In this document: piece by piece, positions 34,791-42,791 of the stretch | How the letters are laid out: the number at the start of each line of letters is the position of its first letter | Numbering within the stretch: the stretch's first letter is position 1 | Origin: Austwickia sp. | GTDB lineage: Bacteria > Actinomycetota > Actinomycetes > Actinomycetales > Dermatophilaceae | Length of the DNA: 64,000 nucleotides | Assembly (NCBI GenBank): GCA_016711265.1 | Contig: JADJTI010000004.1 | Span: forward strand, 558,001 to 622,000 | Direction: 5' to 3' | Position numbers and translations under genes: made by a program | The notes under the pieces: generated by a model | Database searches by the model: none | Seen by the model: only the letters and a program-made list of their open reading frames with translations | Told to the model about the DNA's origin: nothing

Positions 34791-35804
34791 ATGACCCGGC
34801 GGGACATCGTCAAGGCAGGGGGACTGGCCGTTGGCCTCGCGTCCGCGATCCTCCTGCTGTTCGTATGCTTCGCTCTGCCCGGAGTCCGGTCAGCGCCGCA
34901 CGCCATCCCCCTCGGACTGGCCGCACCTCCGCCCGTCGCGGCCCGGATCGAACAGGGTCTGGGCGCGGCGCAGCCGGAGGCCTTCGCGATCACCCGGTAC
35001 GCCGACCCGGCAGCCGTGCGCGCGGCCGTGGTCGAGCGCGCCGCCTACGGCGGTCTGGCCATGGGTCCCGACGGCACTCCCACCATGTACGTCGCCTCTG
35101 GTGCAGGGCCCGCGGTGGCCCAACTCCTGCACCAGGTCACCGAAAGGCTCGGCGAGCAGCTCAGGGCCACGGGTGCCGACACCGGCCCACCGGCACTGCA
35201 GCCGAGCATCGTCGACCTGGCTCCCCTGACGGCCGAGGACCCGCGGGGGGCCGGACTGGCCGGGGCCGGCTTCCCCCTCACGATCGGTGCCGTGTTGCCC
35301 GCGATGGTGCTGTTCCGCTCTTTCCGGCAGCGACCGATGACCCAGATCGTTGGCACAATCATCGTGGCCGGACTGGTCGGGCTTGGGATGGCCGCCATCC
35401 TCAGCGGCTGGTTCCACAGCATCCCGGGGCAGTCGTCCCTGTGGTTGGTGGCCGGGGGGCTGACCCTTGGGGTGGCCGCCACGGCACTCGCCCTCCTCGG
35501 GCTCGGTCGCATCGGCGGACTGCCAGGCGTGGCCCTGGGCGCCCTCGCCATCGTCCTCGTCGCCAACCCGTTGTCCGGACTGGCCTCGGCACCAGAGCTG
35601 CTACCCGCCGGCTGGGGCGCACTGGGTCAACTGCTCCCGCCCGGCGCGAACGCCACCCTGCTGCGCTCAACGGCGTTCTTCGACGGAGCCGGTGGGGGGC
35701 GCCCGACGCTCGTCCTGACGGCGTACCTCCTCGGGGGTCTGACGCTGATCGCCGCCGGTGCGGTCGCGGGTCGTCGTCGCCGGATGGCCGAATCTGGTCA
35801 ATGA
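34791..35804 (+). CDS. ABC-2/YhgE-like membrane protein
   Basis: 337 residues from the ATG at 34791, with AGGAG about 5 bp upstream. One N-terminal membrane helix (GGLAVGLASAILLLFVCFAL), a ~130-residue external region, then about five helices in the C-terminal half (e.g. IVGTIIVAGLVGLGMAAILS and LWLVAGGLTLGVAATALALL). This layout is that of actinobacterial ABC-2 or Pip/YhgE-type membrane proteins. No ATPase partner is adjacent, so transport is uncertain. It forms a likely operon with the lipoprotein 7 bp downstream and is opposite a TetR gene. Confidence 0.65.
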   Translation: MTRRDIVKAGGLAVGLASAILLLFVCFALPGVRSAPHAIPLGLAAPPPVAARIEQGLGAAQPEAFAITRYADPAAVRAAVVERAAYGGLAMGPDGTPTMYVASGAGPAVAQLLHQVTERLGEQLRATGADTGPPALQPSIVDLAPLTAEDPRGAGLAGAGFPLTIGAVLPAMVLFRSFRQRPMTQIVGTIIVAGLVGLGMAAILSGWFHSIPGQSSLWLVAGGLTLGVAATALALLGLGRIGGLPGVALGALAIVLVANPLSGLASAPELLPAGWGALGQLLPPGANATLLRSTAFFDGAGGGRPTLVLTAYLLGGLTLIAAGAVAGRRRRMAESGQ

Positions 35805-35811
35805 TGGAGTT

Positions 35812-36339
35812 ATGACGAGTAACGTGCAGCCCGGCGGCCGGAGGGCCGTGACGTCTCAGCGCATCGCCTGGGCCGCGGCGGCGATCGGCGTCAGCGCGCT
35901 GGTGGCCGGATGCGGCGCAGGCCAGACCACCAGCGGGTCCACGCCCGTCGCCGCGACCAGCGCCGCCTCGGGGCCGACCAGCGGCGGGGCGACGTCACCG
36001 CCGTCCTCGATGACCCAGCTGCCCAACACTGCGAGCACGGGGATCACCTCCGCCGGGCTGCCCACCGTCGGCCACGGCTACGGCGAGCTCTTGCTGAAGG
36101 CCTGGGCCACCGGTGACCGGACGCAGGCCGCCCGCTACGCCACACCCGATGCCGTGCTCGCGCTGTTCAACCACACGCCCGTCAAGGGGTTGGTCAACTT
36201 CGAATGCGGCGACCAGAACCCGATGCTGTGCGGGTGGATCGGGTCCGGCGACACTCAGGTGATTCTCGCCTTCGAACCGAAGCGTCTGGCCGAGGGCGCC
36301 ACCCAGGCGGTCGTGGCCGCCAGCGTCAAACCGGCCTGA
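35812..36339 (+). CDS. lipoprotein, uncharacterised
   Basis: 175 residues from the ATG at 35812 with GGAG upstream. The signal peptide ends in a lipobox (SALVAGC at about residue 33), so the mature protein is lipid-anchored outside the membrane. A Ser/Thr/Ala-rich linker precedes a ~100-residue globular part (YGELLLKAWATGDRTQAARY, NFECGDQNPMLCGW) with two Cys that may pair. The globular part resembles small NTF2-like or stress-related folds but is not assigned. It probably works with the membrane protein before it. Confidence 0.7.
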   Translation: MTSNVQPGGRRAVTSQRIAWAAAAIGVSALVAGCGAGQTTSGSTPVAATSAASGPTSGGATSPPSSMTQLPNTASTGITSAGLPTVGHGYGELLLKAWATGDRTQAARYATPDAVLALFNHTPVKGLVNFECGDQNPMLCGWIGSGDTQVILAFEPKRLAEGATQAVVAASVKPA

Positions 36340-37030
36340 TCGCGACCCAGATGGCGGCACCGTGCGCGGCAAAGCCCAGCACCGTCAACGCGTGGAACAC
36401 CTCGTGGAACCCGAACCAGCGCGGCCACGGGTCGGGGCGGCGGGCGGCGTACACCACACCTCCCAAGCCGTAGGCCAGGCAGCCGGCGACGATGAGGGCG
36501 GTTACCGATGTGTCGACCCCTGGTACGACGGCCGCCATCGACGCCATCGCCAAGTGGCCGGAAAGCAGATAGCCCCCCGTACGCAGCCAGCGTGACGCGA
36601 TCGGTCGGACCAGGGTGGTGCCGACCCCCAGCAGCGCCACCGCCCAGACCAGACGCAACTGAGGCGCGGGGTCCCCGGCGAGCGCCACCGCCAAGGCGGT
36701 CGCGCTCGCCGCGATCCACAGATGAATGTTGGCGTAGTCGGCCCGCATCAACAGCCCATGCATGGACGGCGACCAGCGCCCCCGATGGAACGCGGCGGAC
36801 GTCGCAAACAGAGCACAGGCCGCGACCGCGAAACCGGCCAAGGCCAGCCGCAGCAGAACGGTCCCCGCTGCGCTCACCAGGACGGCGCCGGTCAGGACAG
36901 CCAACGGCGCGGCCACGGCGTGCAGCCAACCGCGCAAGTACGGCCGCTCGCCGTTCAGGCCGTTCACGCTGGGCACGCTGGGCACGCTGGTGACGGTGGG
37001 CACACGGGTGACGTCGAAAAGCGCGGTCAC
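36326..37030 (-). CDS. PAQR/hemolysin III family membrane protein (first copy)
   Basis: 234 residues, seven helices. PAQR signatures: RPYLRGWLHAVAAPLAVL near the start, FATSAAFHRGRWSPS (the SxxxH motif, metal-binding His) at ~75, ADYANIHLWIAASATALAVA and the C-terminal HEVFHALTVLGFAAHGAAIW with two further His. In PAQR enzymes three His bind zinc. The N-terminus (FDVTRVPTVTSVPSVPSV) contains short GCTGGGCAC repeats. Paralogue next door at 37119-37844. Family often called TrhA/YqfA; enzymatic role unproven. Confidence 0.9.
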   Translation of the reverse strand: MTALFDVTRVPTVTSVPSVPSVNGLNGERPYLRGWLHAVAAPLAVLTGAVLVSAAGTVLLRLALAGFAVAACALFATSAAFHRGRWSPSMHGLLMRADYANIHLWIAASATALAVALAGDPAPQLRLVWAVALLGVGTTLVRPIASRWLRTGGYLLSGHLAMASMAAVVPGVDTSVTALIVAGCLAYGLGGVVYAARRPDPWPRWFGFHEVFHALTVLGFAAHGAAIWVAIRPV

Positions 37031-37118
37031 GTCTCTATGAAGGCGTCTCCGGGTGAACGCCCAGCCCCGAGCGGATCACCGACGCTCGAACGGGCGGTGA
37101 AACACCGGTCCCGCCGAA

Positions 37119-37844
37119 TCAGCCGATGGCCAGGTAAGCCGCCGCGCCGTGGGCTGCCAGGGCCAGCAGCGTGAAGGCGTGAAAGACCTCATGGAAGCCG
37201 AACCAGCGGGGGCTGGGGTTGGGCCTGCGGGTGCCGTAGACGATGGCACCGACGGTGTAGAGCAGTCCCCCGAGCACGATCAGCGCGAGGATCACCGGAC
37301 CGCCGTACTCGTGCAACGGCTTGAGGTACAGCACCATCACCCACCCGAGGGCCAGGTAGGCACCCGTGGTCGCCCATCGCGGCGCGCCCATCCAGAAGAC
37401 TTTGGCGATCGCCCCCACGACCGCCCCGGACCAGACGATGAGCAGCATGGGTGCCGGGTCGGGCAGGACCGTGAGCGCGAACGCAGTCGAGGAACCGGCG
37501 ATGATGAAGAAGATCCCGACATGGTCCAGGCGGTTCAGCAGCCGCGCGGTCCTGGGAGACCATCGGCCGCGGTGGAAGACCGCTGAGGTCCCCAGCAGCT
37601 GAGCCGCGGTGACCGTGAACACCGCAAGCCCGACCCGCTCTCGGACGGTCTGAGCCGAAGTCACTAGGGCGAGCCCGCCGGCGATCGCCAGCGGCAGGGC
37701 CACCGCGTGCAACCAGCCCCGCAGGTGCGGCTTGACCTCCTCGGCGATGGCGTGCGCGATCGGATGGGCGATCGGCGACGGCTCGACCGGCTCTACCGAT
37801 TCGATCGGATCATCGCTATCCCCCGGGGCGGGGTGGGTCCTCAC
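37119..37844 (-). CDS. PAQR/hemolysin III family membrane protein (second copy)
   Basis: 241 residues from a GTG at 37844, 13 bp after the stop of the DUF3151 gene. Same plan as its neighbour: HLRGWLHAVALPLAIAG, LGTSAVFHRGRWSPRTARLL, LDHVGIFFIIAGSSTAFALT and a C-terminal HEVFHAFTLLALAAHG, so the zinc-ligand histidines are kept. The two copies clearly arose by duplication but have diverged considerably. Substrate and direction of transport or hydrolysis are unknown. Confidence 0.9.
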   Translation of the reverse strand: MRTHPAPGDSDDPIESVEPVEPSPIAHPIAHAIAEEVKPHLRGWLHAVALPLAIAGGLALVTSAQTVRERVGLAVFTVTAAQLLGTSAVFHRGRWSPRTARLLNRLDHVGIFFIIAGSSTAFALTVLPDPAPMLLIVWSGAVVGAIAKVFWMGAPRWATTGAYLALGWVMVLYLKPLHEYGGPVILALIVLGGLLYTVGAIVYGTRRPNPSPRWFGFHEVFHAFTLLALAAHGAAAYLAIG

Positions 37845-37857
37845 GCCCGTCTCGCGT

Positions 37858-38292
37858 TCAGCCGCCCGCCCCCAGCACCCGAGCGGCCTCGGCACTGCTG
37901 TCGGCCAGGAACTGATGGCAGCGCTGCGCCTCTGGGGTTTCACCGATCCGTTCGGCTGCGGCGCCCAGAGCGGCCAGTGAGCGCAGAAAACCCTGGTTCG
38001 GTTCGTGAGCCCACGGCACGTGGCCCTGGCCGCGCCAACCGGCCCGGCGCAACGCGTCCAGGGAACGGTGATACCCGGTGCGGGCGTACGCATACGCCTC
38101 CACGGCCCGGCCTCCGGCTAACGCCTCTTGGGCCAGCAGAGCCCAGGCCAGCGCCGAGTCCGGATGGGCGGCAGCGATGTCGCGCACTCGCTCGACGGGC
38201 AAGCCGGCCTCCGCCAGCTGGCTGCCCGCCGGGTCCGGGGGCAACAGCGTGGGCTGGGTGAGCAGGTTGTTCTGGTGGCGGTCGCCGGTCAT
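37858..38292 (-). CDS. DUF3151 protein
   Basis: 144 residues from the ATG at 38292. Starts MTGDRHQNNLLTQPTLLPPD with a helical tetratricopeptide-like body (HPDSALAWALLAQEALAGGR, AVEAYAYARTGYHRSLDALR). This actinobacterial family is found next to class II fructose-bisphosphate aldolase, as here. Function unknown; it may bind another protein. Confidence 0.85.
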   Translation of the reverse strand: MTGDRHQNNLLTQPTLLPPDPAGSQLAEAGLPVERVRDIAAAHPDSALAWALLAQEALAGGRAVEAYAYARTGYHRSLDALRRAGWRGQGHVPWAHEPNQGFLRSLAALGAAAERIGETPEAQRCHQFLADSSAEAARVLGAGG

Positions 38293-38371
38293 GAGCAGGT
38301 CCCTCGCTGGCTGGGAGTGGAACGGTACGGCCCGGGCGACTCGCCCGGGCCGTACCGTCGACACAGAATCG

Positions 38372-39403
38372 TCAGGACTGGTGCGTCCCTGCGGAGCGCA
38401 GGTCCTTGCAGGCTTCGACGACGCGCTGGGCCATGGCCGCCTCGGCCTCCTTGCCCCAGGCGCGCGGGTCGTACTTCTTCTTGTTGCCGACCTCGCCGTC
38501 GACCTTCAGGACGCCGTCGTAGTTGGTCATCATGTAGCCGGCGATCGGCCGGGTGAAGGCGTACTGGGTGTCGGTGTCGACGTTCATCTTGATCACGCCG
38601 TAGTCGACGGCGTCGGCGATCTCCTGCGGCAGCGAGCCGGAGCCACCGTGGAAGACCAGATCGAGCGGCTTGGTGCCGGCGGCGCTGCCGTACTTGGCGA
38701 CGACGGCCTCCTGGCACTCCTTGAGGATCTCCGGGCGCAGCTTGACGTTGCCCGGCTTGTAGACGCCGTGCACGTTGCCGAACGTCAGGGCCGCCATGTA
38801 GCGGCCGTTCTCGCCCAGACCGAGGGCCTCGACGGTCGCCAGCGCGTCCTCGGGGGTGGTGTACAGCTGGTCGTTGATCTCGTTGGCGACGCCGTCCTCT
38901 TCGCCGCCGACGACGCCGATCTCCACCTCGAGGATGATCTTGGCGGCCCGGGCCAGGGCCAGCAGCTCCTTGGCGATCTCCAGGTTCTCGGTCAGCGGTA
39001 CGGCCGAGCCGTCCCACATGTGCGACTGGAAGATGGGCAGCCCGGTCTTGTCGACCTGCTCCTGGCTGGCCGCGATCAGGGGGCGGACGAACCCGTCCAG
39101 CTTGTCCTTGGGGCAGTGGTCGGTGTGCAGGGCGATGTTCACCGGGTACATCTTGGCGACCTCGGCGGCGTACGCGGCCAGCGCCAGCGAACCGGCGACC
39201 ATGTTCTTGATCGAGGGGCCGGAGAGGTACTCCGCGCCACCGGTGGAGACCTGGATGATGCCGTCGGAGCCAGCGTCGGCGAACCCGCGGATGGCGGCGT
39301 TCAGCGTCTGGCTCGAGGAGATGTTGATGGCCGGGTACGCGAAAGAACCTGCCTTCGCGCGGTCGAGCATGTCGGCGTACACCTCGGGGGTTGCGATAGG
39401 CAC
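38372..39403 (-). CDS. fba: fructose-bisphosphate aldolase, class II
   Basis: 343 residues from a GTG at 39403 with AGGAG at 5-bp spacing. It cleaves fructose 1,6-bisphosphate in glycolysis, zinc-dependent. Key stretches: PIATPEVYADMLDRAKAGSF, VSTGGAEYLSG, VNIALHTDHCPKDKL (zinc-binding His and catalytic Asp), EIGVVGGEEDG (zinc Glu), HGVYKPGNVKL, VFHGGSGS and IKMNVDTDTQYAF. It is the long (type A, ~340 aa) class II form. The DUF3151 gene follows 79 bp downstream. Confidence 0.97.
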   Translation of the reverse strand: MPIATPEVYADMLDRAKAGSFAYPAINISSSQTLNAAIRGFADAGSDGIIQVSTGGAEYLSGPSIKNMVAGSLALAAYAAEVAKMYPVNIALHTDHCPKDKLDGFVRPLIAASQEQVDKTGLPIFQSHMWDGSAVPLTENLEIAKELLALARAAKIILEVEIGVVGGEEDGVANEINDQLYTTPEDALATVEALGLGENGRYMAALTFGNVHGVYKPGNVKLRPEILKECQEAVVAKYGSAAGTKPLDLVFHGGSGSLPQEIADAVDYGVIKMNVDTDTQYAFTRPIAGYMMTNYDGVLKVDGEVGNKKKYDPRAWGKEAEAAMAQRVVEACKDLRSAGTHQS

Positions 39404-39502
39404 GGGCACTCCTGATGGTCGGACGGGTGCGGCCGGGCCCGGAGGCACGACCGGCGGCGTCCGCCTATCCTATGCGGTTGACGTGTCCTGGTGCCCCTGG
39501 CG

Positions 39503-40237
39503 CTATGTGCCGAGCGGGGACGTCTCGGGGCCCGGACGCTGCCCGTACACGTGGCGTCGCACCCAGGCATGCATCGCGATGGCAGCGGCTGCGGCGGCGT
39601 TCATCGACCGGGTCGAGCCGAACTGGCCGATCCCGAGCACCGCATCGGATACCGCCAGCGCCTCCGGCGAGAGGCCGGCCCCTTCCGAGCCGAAGAACAG
39701 CAGGCAGCTGCGGGGCAGGTCGTAGGTCTCCAGGGGTACGGCGTCCGGGCTGTTCTCGCAGGCGATGATCGGTCCCACTGGCCGCATCGGCCGGATCGTT
39801 GGGGAATTGGCGTCGCCCCGGCGGTGCGAATCCCCCAACGGTTCGGCCGGGAACGGGTGCGCGTCGACCCACGCCCTCAGCGCCGCAGCATCCGGGTGGT
39901 GGTACTCGTGCTGGTAACGGTCGGTGACCATGGCACCGCGCCGGTTCCACCGGCGGCGCCCGACGATGTGGAAAGCCGCCACATTCATCGCGTTCGCGGT
40001 GCGGATGACCGCACCGATGTTGAAGTCGTGCTCCCAGTTCTCGACGGCGATGTGCAACGGGTGCCGCGTGGTGTCCAGGTCGGCCACGATCGCTTCGTGC
40101 CGCCAGTACCGGTAGCCGTCGACCACGTTGCGGCGGTCCCCCTCGCGAAGCAACTGCTCGTCGTACCGGGTGGCCAGCTCCTGCGGCGACGGCCACGGCC
40201 CCTCCCACGGGCCGACGCCGACCTCCCGTTCGGTCAC
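39503..40237 (-). CDS. TrmH/SpoU-family RNA methyltransferase with in-frame palindromic-repeat insert
   Basis: 244 residues from a GTG at 40237, overlapping the acyltransferase stop (GTGA). SpoU motifs: HDFNIGAVIRTANAMNVAAF (motif 1), LLFFGSEGAGLSPEALAV (motif 2) and GQFGSTRSMNAAAAAAIAMH (motif 3). These form the deep knot that binds SAM and methylates a ribose 2'-O in tRNA or rRNA. Between the second and third parts, after WVDAHPFPAE, about 20-25 extra residues (GDSHRRGDANSPTIRPMRP) precede the typical IIACENSPDAVPLETY. This insert is encoded by palindromic repeat copy 2. Whether the enzyme tolerates it is unknown. Confidence 0.92.
   Translation of the reverse strand: MTEREVGVGPWEGPWPSPQELATRYDEQLLREGDRRNVVDGYRYWRHEAIVADLDTTRHPLHIAVENWEHDFNIGAVIRTANAMNVAAFHIVGRRRWNRRGAMVTDRYQHEYHHPDAAALRAWVDAHPFPAEPLGDSHRRGDANSPTIRPMRPVGPIIACENSPDAVPLETYDLPRSCLLFFGSEGAGLSPEALAVSDAVLGIGQFGSTRSMNAAAAAAIAMHAWVRRHVYGQRPGPETSPLGT
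39795..39842. repeat. palindromic repeat, copy 2 (inside a coding sequence)
   Basis: Left arm CGTTGGGGAATT (39797-39808), right arm AATCCCCCAACG (39829-39840) with ~20 bases between. It sits in frame within the TrmH-family gene and encodes DANSPTI-type residues. Same family as copies at 25009, 62189 and 63314. Confidence 0.85.
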
Positions 40238-41484
40238 CGCAACTGCCGACGTTCCGGCGCCGGCACGTCCCGCGCGGGATCGACACGGGCGTCGGCGTGC
40301 AGATCGGCGGCATCCACCGGTAAGCGCGGGCCGCGCAGCCTGGCGAGCAGATCGGACACCCAGTGCGGGTTCATGCAGGGACGCTCGATCAGCACGAAGA
40401 AAATCACACACGGGATGAGGACGGGTACGGCGACCGCAGCTACCTGCACGATCAGGTCGACATCCCACGCCCCGGTGCGCGGCAGCTTCGCCGTACCGGT
40501 CAACACGATCCGCTGGCCGATGTTGTGGAGCAGGTAGATCGTGTAACACATCCCGCCGATCACCGGCAGCGGCTCGATCGAGAGCAGGCGGGACAGGTAG
40601 ACCCCGCGGAACGCGGCCCAGTACAGCGCCATGATGGTCGGCAACAGCAGCATCCCCTCCAGGAACTCCCCCGCCCGGCCACCGGCCAGATCGGCGGTCA
40701 GCAGCCACGGGGTGAGCCCGCCCAGCACCACGGCCGTAGCATCGGCCACCGGGGTCCGGCGGCCCTGGGTGGTGACGCCGCTGACATGCAGGTCGGCGCA
40801 GAACAGGCCGAGCAAGAAAAACTGGGCGTAGTACAGGATGGTCAGCGAGGGACGGCTGCCGGGCTCGATGAGCAGCGCGCTCACCGTCTGTGCCCCGAGC
40901 ACCAGGGCGATGAACACCCCGCGCCGCAGGGCCGCCCGCCGGATCCGGTACAGCATGGTGAGTACCGGCACCAACAGGTAGAACTGGATTTCCACCTCCA
41001 GCGACCAGGCGACGTTGTTGACCAGGCTGGGCTCGCCGTACACCAGGCCATGCCCGTAAAACAGGCTGGCCAGCAGGTTCCCCGGTTGTGGTGGGTCGGT
41101 GGCCGCGAGTGCGCGCAGCACCAGATAGCAACCGAGCATCGCCACGACGTACGGCGGCTCCAGCCGGGTCACCCGTCGCGCGAAATAGCTGCGCAGCGAC
41201 ACCGGGGAACCGCCCCGCAGCGCATGCGCGGCGAACGGCAGGCCCAGGACCAGCCCGGAGATGACGAAGAACAGGTGCACGCCCTTATCGCCGGAAACGA
41301 CGTACGGCGCGAGGGCGGACTCACCGAGCGGAATCGACCAGTGCGCCGGGTCGCGGTGGGCCAGGTTCTCGGCGACGTGGAAGACGAAAACGGACATGAT
41401 CGCCAGGAAGCGCAAGCCGTCGATCTCGGGTGAGTACTTGCCCGACGAGGTCACCCGACGCAACCGCCGCCAATTCCAGTGCAC
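40234..41484 (-). CDS. acyltransferase 3 family membrane protein
   Basis: 416 residues from a GTG at 41484. Starts in EIDGLRFLAIMSVFVFHVAE, the typical first helix with catalytic His (FVFHVAE), then GDKGVHLFFVISGLVLGLPF and RVTRLEPPYVVAML. About ten membrane helices follow, ending in FFVLIERPCMNPHW. These enzymes transfer acetyl or other acyl groups to sugars or lipids at the membrane. The C-terminal ~45 residues are cytoplasmic and charged. The stop overlaps the TrmH start. Confidence 0.9.
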   Translation of the reverse strand: MHWNWRRLRRVTSSGKYSPEIDGLRFLAIMSVFVFHVAENLAHRDPAHWSIPLGESALAPYVVSGDKGVHLFFVISGLVLGLPFAAHALRGGSPVSLRSYFARRVTRLEPPYVVAMLGCYLVLRALAATDPPQPGNLLASLFYGHGLVYGEPSLVNNVAWSLEVEIQFYLLVPVLTMLYRIRRAALRRGVFIALVLGAQTVSALLIEPGSRPSLTILYYAQFFLLGLFCADLHVSGVTTQGRRTPVADATAVVLGGLTPWLLTADLAGGRAGEFLEGMLLLPTIMALYWAAFRGVYLSRLLSIEPLPVIGGMCYTIYLLHNIGQRIVLTGTAKLPRTGAWDVDLIVQVAAVAVPVLIPCVIFFVLIERPCMNPHWVSDLLARLRGPRLPVDAADLHADARVDPARDVPAPERRQLR

Positions 41485-41621
41485 GAGGCGAGTGTAGGCG
41501 TCGGACCGGATGCCGCCGGCGCCCGGGGCGCGCGAGGACCGCTGTGCGCCAACGACACTGCGTCGACGGCCGGGCCGGCCCGGTTTCCCGACACCGACCC
41601 GGCCGCGGCCTGGCCCCCTGG

Positions 41622-41933
41622 TCAGCGGCCCCACACCGCGAGCTGGCCCACCTGGCCCACCTCACCGAGCTGGCCTAGCGAGGCCGGGTTCACCGCGAAC
41701 CTGATCCGGTCGATGTTCAGCTTCAACCTCGGGCCACACTGCGGACAGATCACCGGATCCCCGGGAACCGGGATTCCACCACCAGGCCACGTGAAGTGGA
41801 TCGGGCCGGTGGTGCCGCAATAGGGCACGTCGTCGTCGGCATGCGCCGCGGCCGTGGGTACGGCCAACGCCGCCAGCGCGAGCACCGTCACGGCGATCGG
41901 CCTGGCCCTACGGGTCATTCGTTGCATCGTCAT
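41622..41933 (-). CDS. small secreted protein
   Basis: 103 residues from the ATG at 41933 with GGAGG at ~6 bp spacing. A signal peptide (RRARPIAVTVLALAALAVPT, cleavage near AHA) is followed by DDDVPYCGTTGPIHFTWPGG and a CPQC pair, which could bind metal or form disulfides. The last residues (GQLGEVGQVGQLAVWGR) come from a short GGCCCACCT-like DNA repeat. No family recognised. Confidence 0.6.
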   Translation of the reverse strand: MTMQRMTRRARPIAVTVLALAALAVPTAAAHADDDVPYCGTTGPIHFTWPGGGIPVPGDPVICPQCGPRLKLNIDRIRFAVNPASLGQLGEVGQVGQLAVWGR

Positions 41934-42079
41934 CTGGATCCTCCCCGATCCGTGCCGGGGGACGTTCCCCCGGTCACCCCTAGGAGTTCGCCGACATTCC
42001 GCTGATACCAGCGACATTGCTTGCGGGGAGTGCATGTCCGCATCGGCGGTCCGAGCGCCGGACTACCCTGGAAGGTGTG

Positions 42080-42763
42080 ATGAACACCCTGGGCCCGGAC
42101 TGGCTCGACCCGCAGATCCTGCTCGAGCGACTCGGCCCGTGGGCTTTCTGGGGGTCGGTGGGCATCGTGTTCGCCGAGTGCGGTCTGTTCACGGCGTTCC
42201 TGCCCGGGGACTCGTTGCTGTTCACCGTCGGGCTGTTCATCGGCAACGGCACCCTGCCGTACAACCTGGCCTTCGCCTGCCTGATGCTGACGATCGCGGC
42301 GTTCCTGGGCAACGTGGTGGGGTATGAGATCGGCCGCGCCATCGGGACGCCGCTCTACCAGCGCGAGGGACGCTTCATCAAGCGCAAGTACTTCGAGCAG
42401 ACGTCGGCGTTCTTCGACACCTACGGCAACCGGGCGCTCGTACTGGGGCGTTTCGTGCCGATCGTGCGGACGTTCATCACCGTGGTCGCTGGGGTCACCC
42501 GAATGGACCGACGCCGCTACTTGACGTACAGCGCGATCGGGGCCGTGGTGTGGGCCACCGGGGTCACCCTGCTCGGGTATTACCTGGGGCAAATCGAGTT
42601 CGTGAAGAAAAACATCGAGGTGGCGCTGCTGCTGATCGTGTTCGTGTCGGTTCTGCCGATGGCCTTCGAATACCTTGCGCACCGGCGCCGGGCCAACGCC
42701 ATGGCCAGCGAAGTCGTGGACGCGGTCAAGGACAGCGCAGCCCTCCGGGAGACCGATTCCTGA
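42080..42763 (+). CDS. DedA-family membrane protein
   Basis: 227 residues from the ATG at 42080; a GTG at 42077 is equally possible. SNARE-associated/VTT domain: FAECGLFTAFLPGDSLLFTV (amphipathic re-entrant helix with Glu), NVVGYEIGRAIGTPLYQREG, RFIKRKYFEQTSAFFDTYGN, VLGRFVPIVRTFITVVAGVT (conserved Gly-Arg-Phe-x-Pro). DedA proteins move undecaprenyl or other phospholipids across the inner membrane. It precedes the carboxyltransferase gene by 28 bp. Confidence 0.93.
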   Translation: MNTLGPDWLDPQILLERLGPWAFWGSVGIVFAECGLFTAFLPGDSLLFTVGLFIGNGTLPYNLAFACLMLTIAAFLGNVVGYEIGRAIGTPLYQREGRFIKRKYFEQTSAFFDTYGNRALVLGRFVPIVRTFITVVAGVTRMDRRRYLTYSAIGAVVWATGVTLLGYYLGQIEFVKKNIEVALLLIVFVSVLPMAFEYLAHRRRANAMASEVVDAVKDSAALRETDS

Positions 42764-42791
42764 CGAGCCCGGATCAGGCCACAATGGCCTG

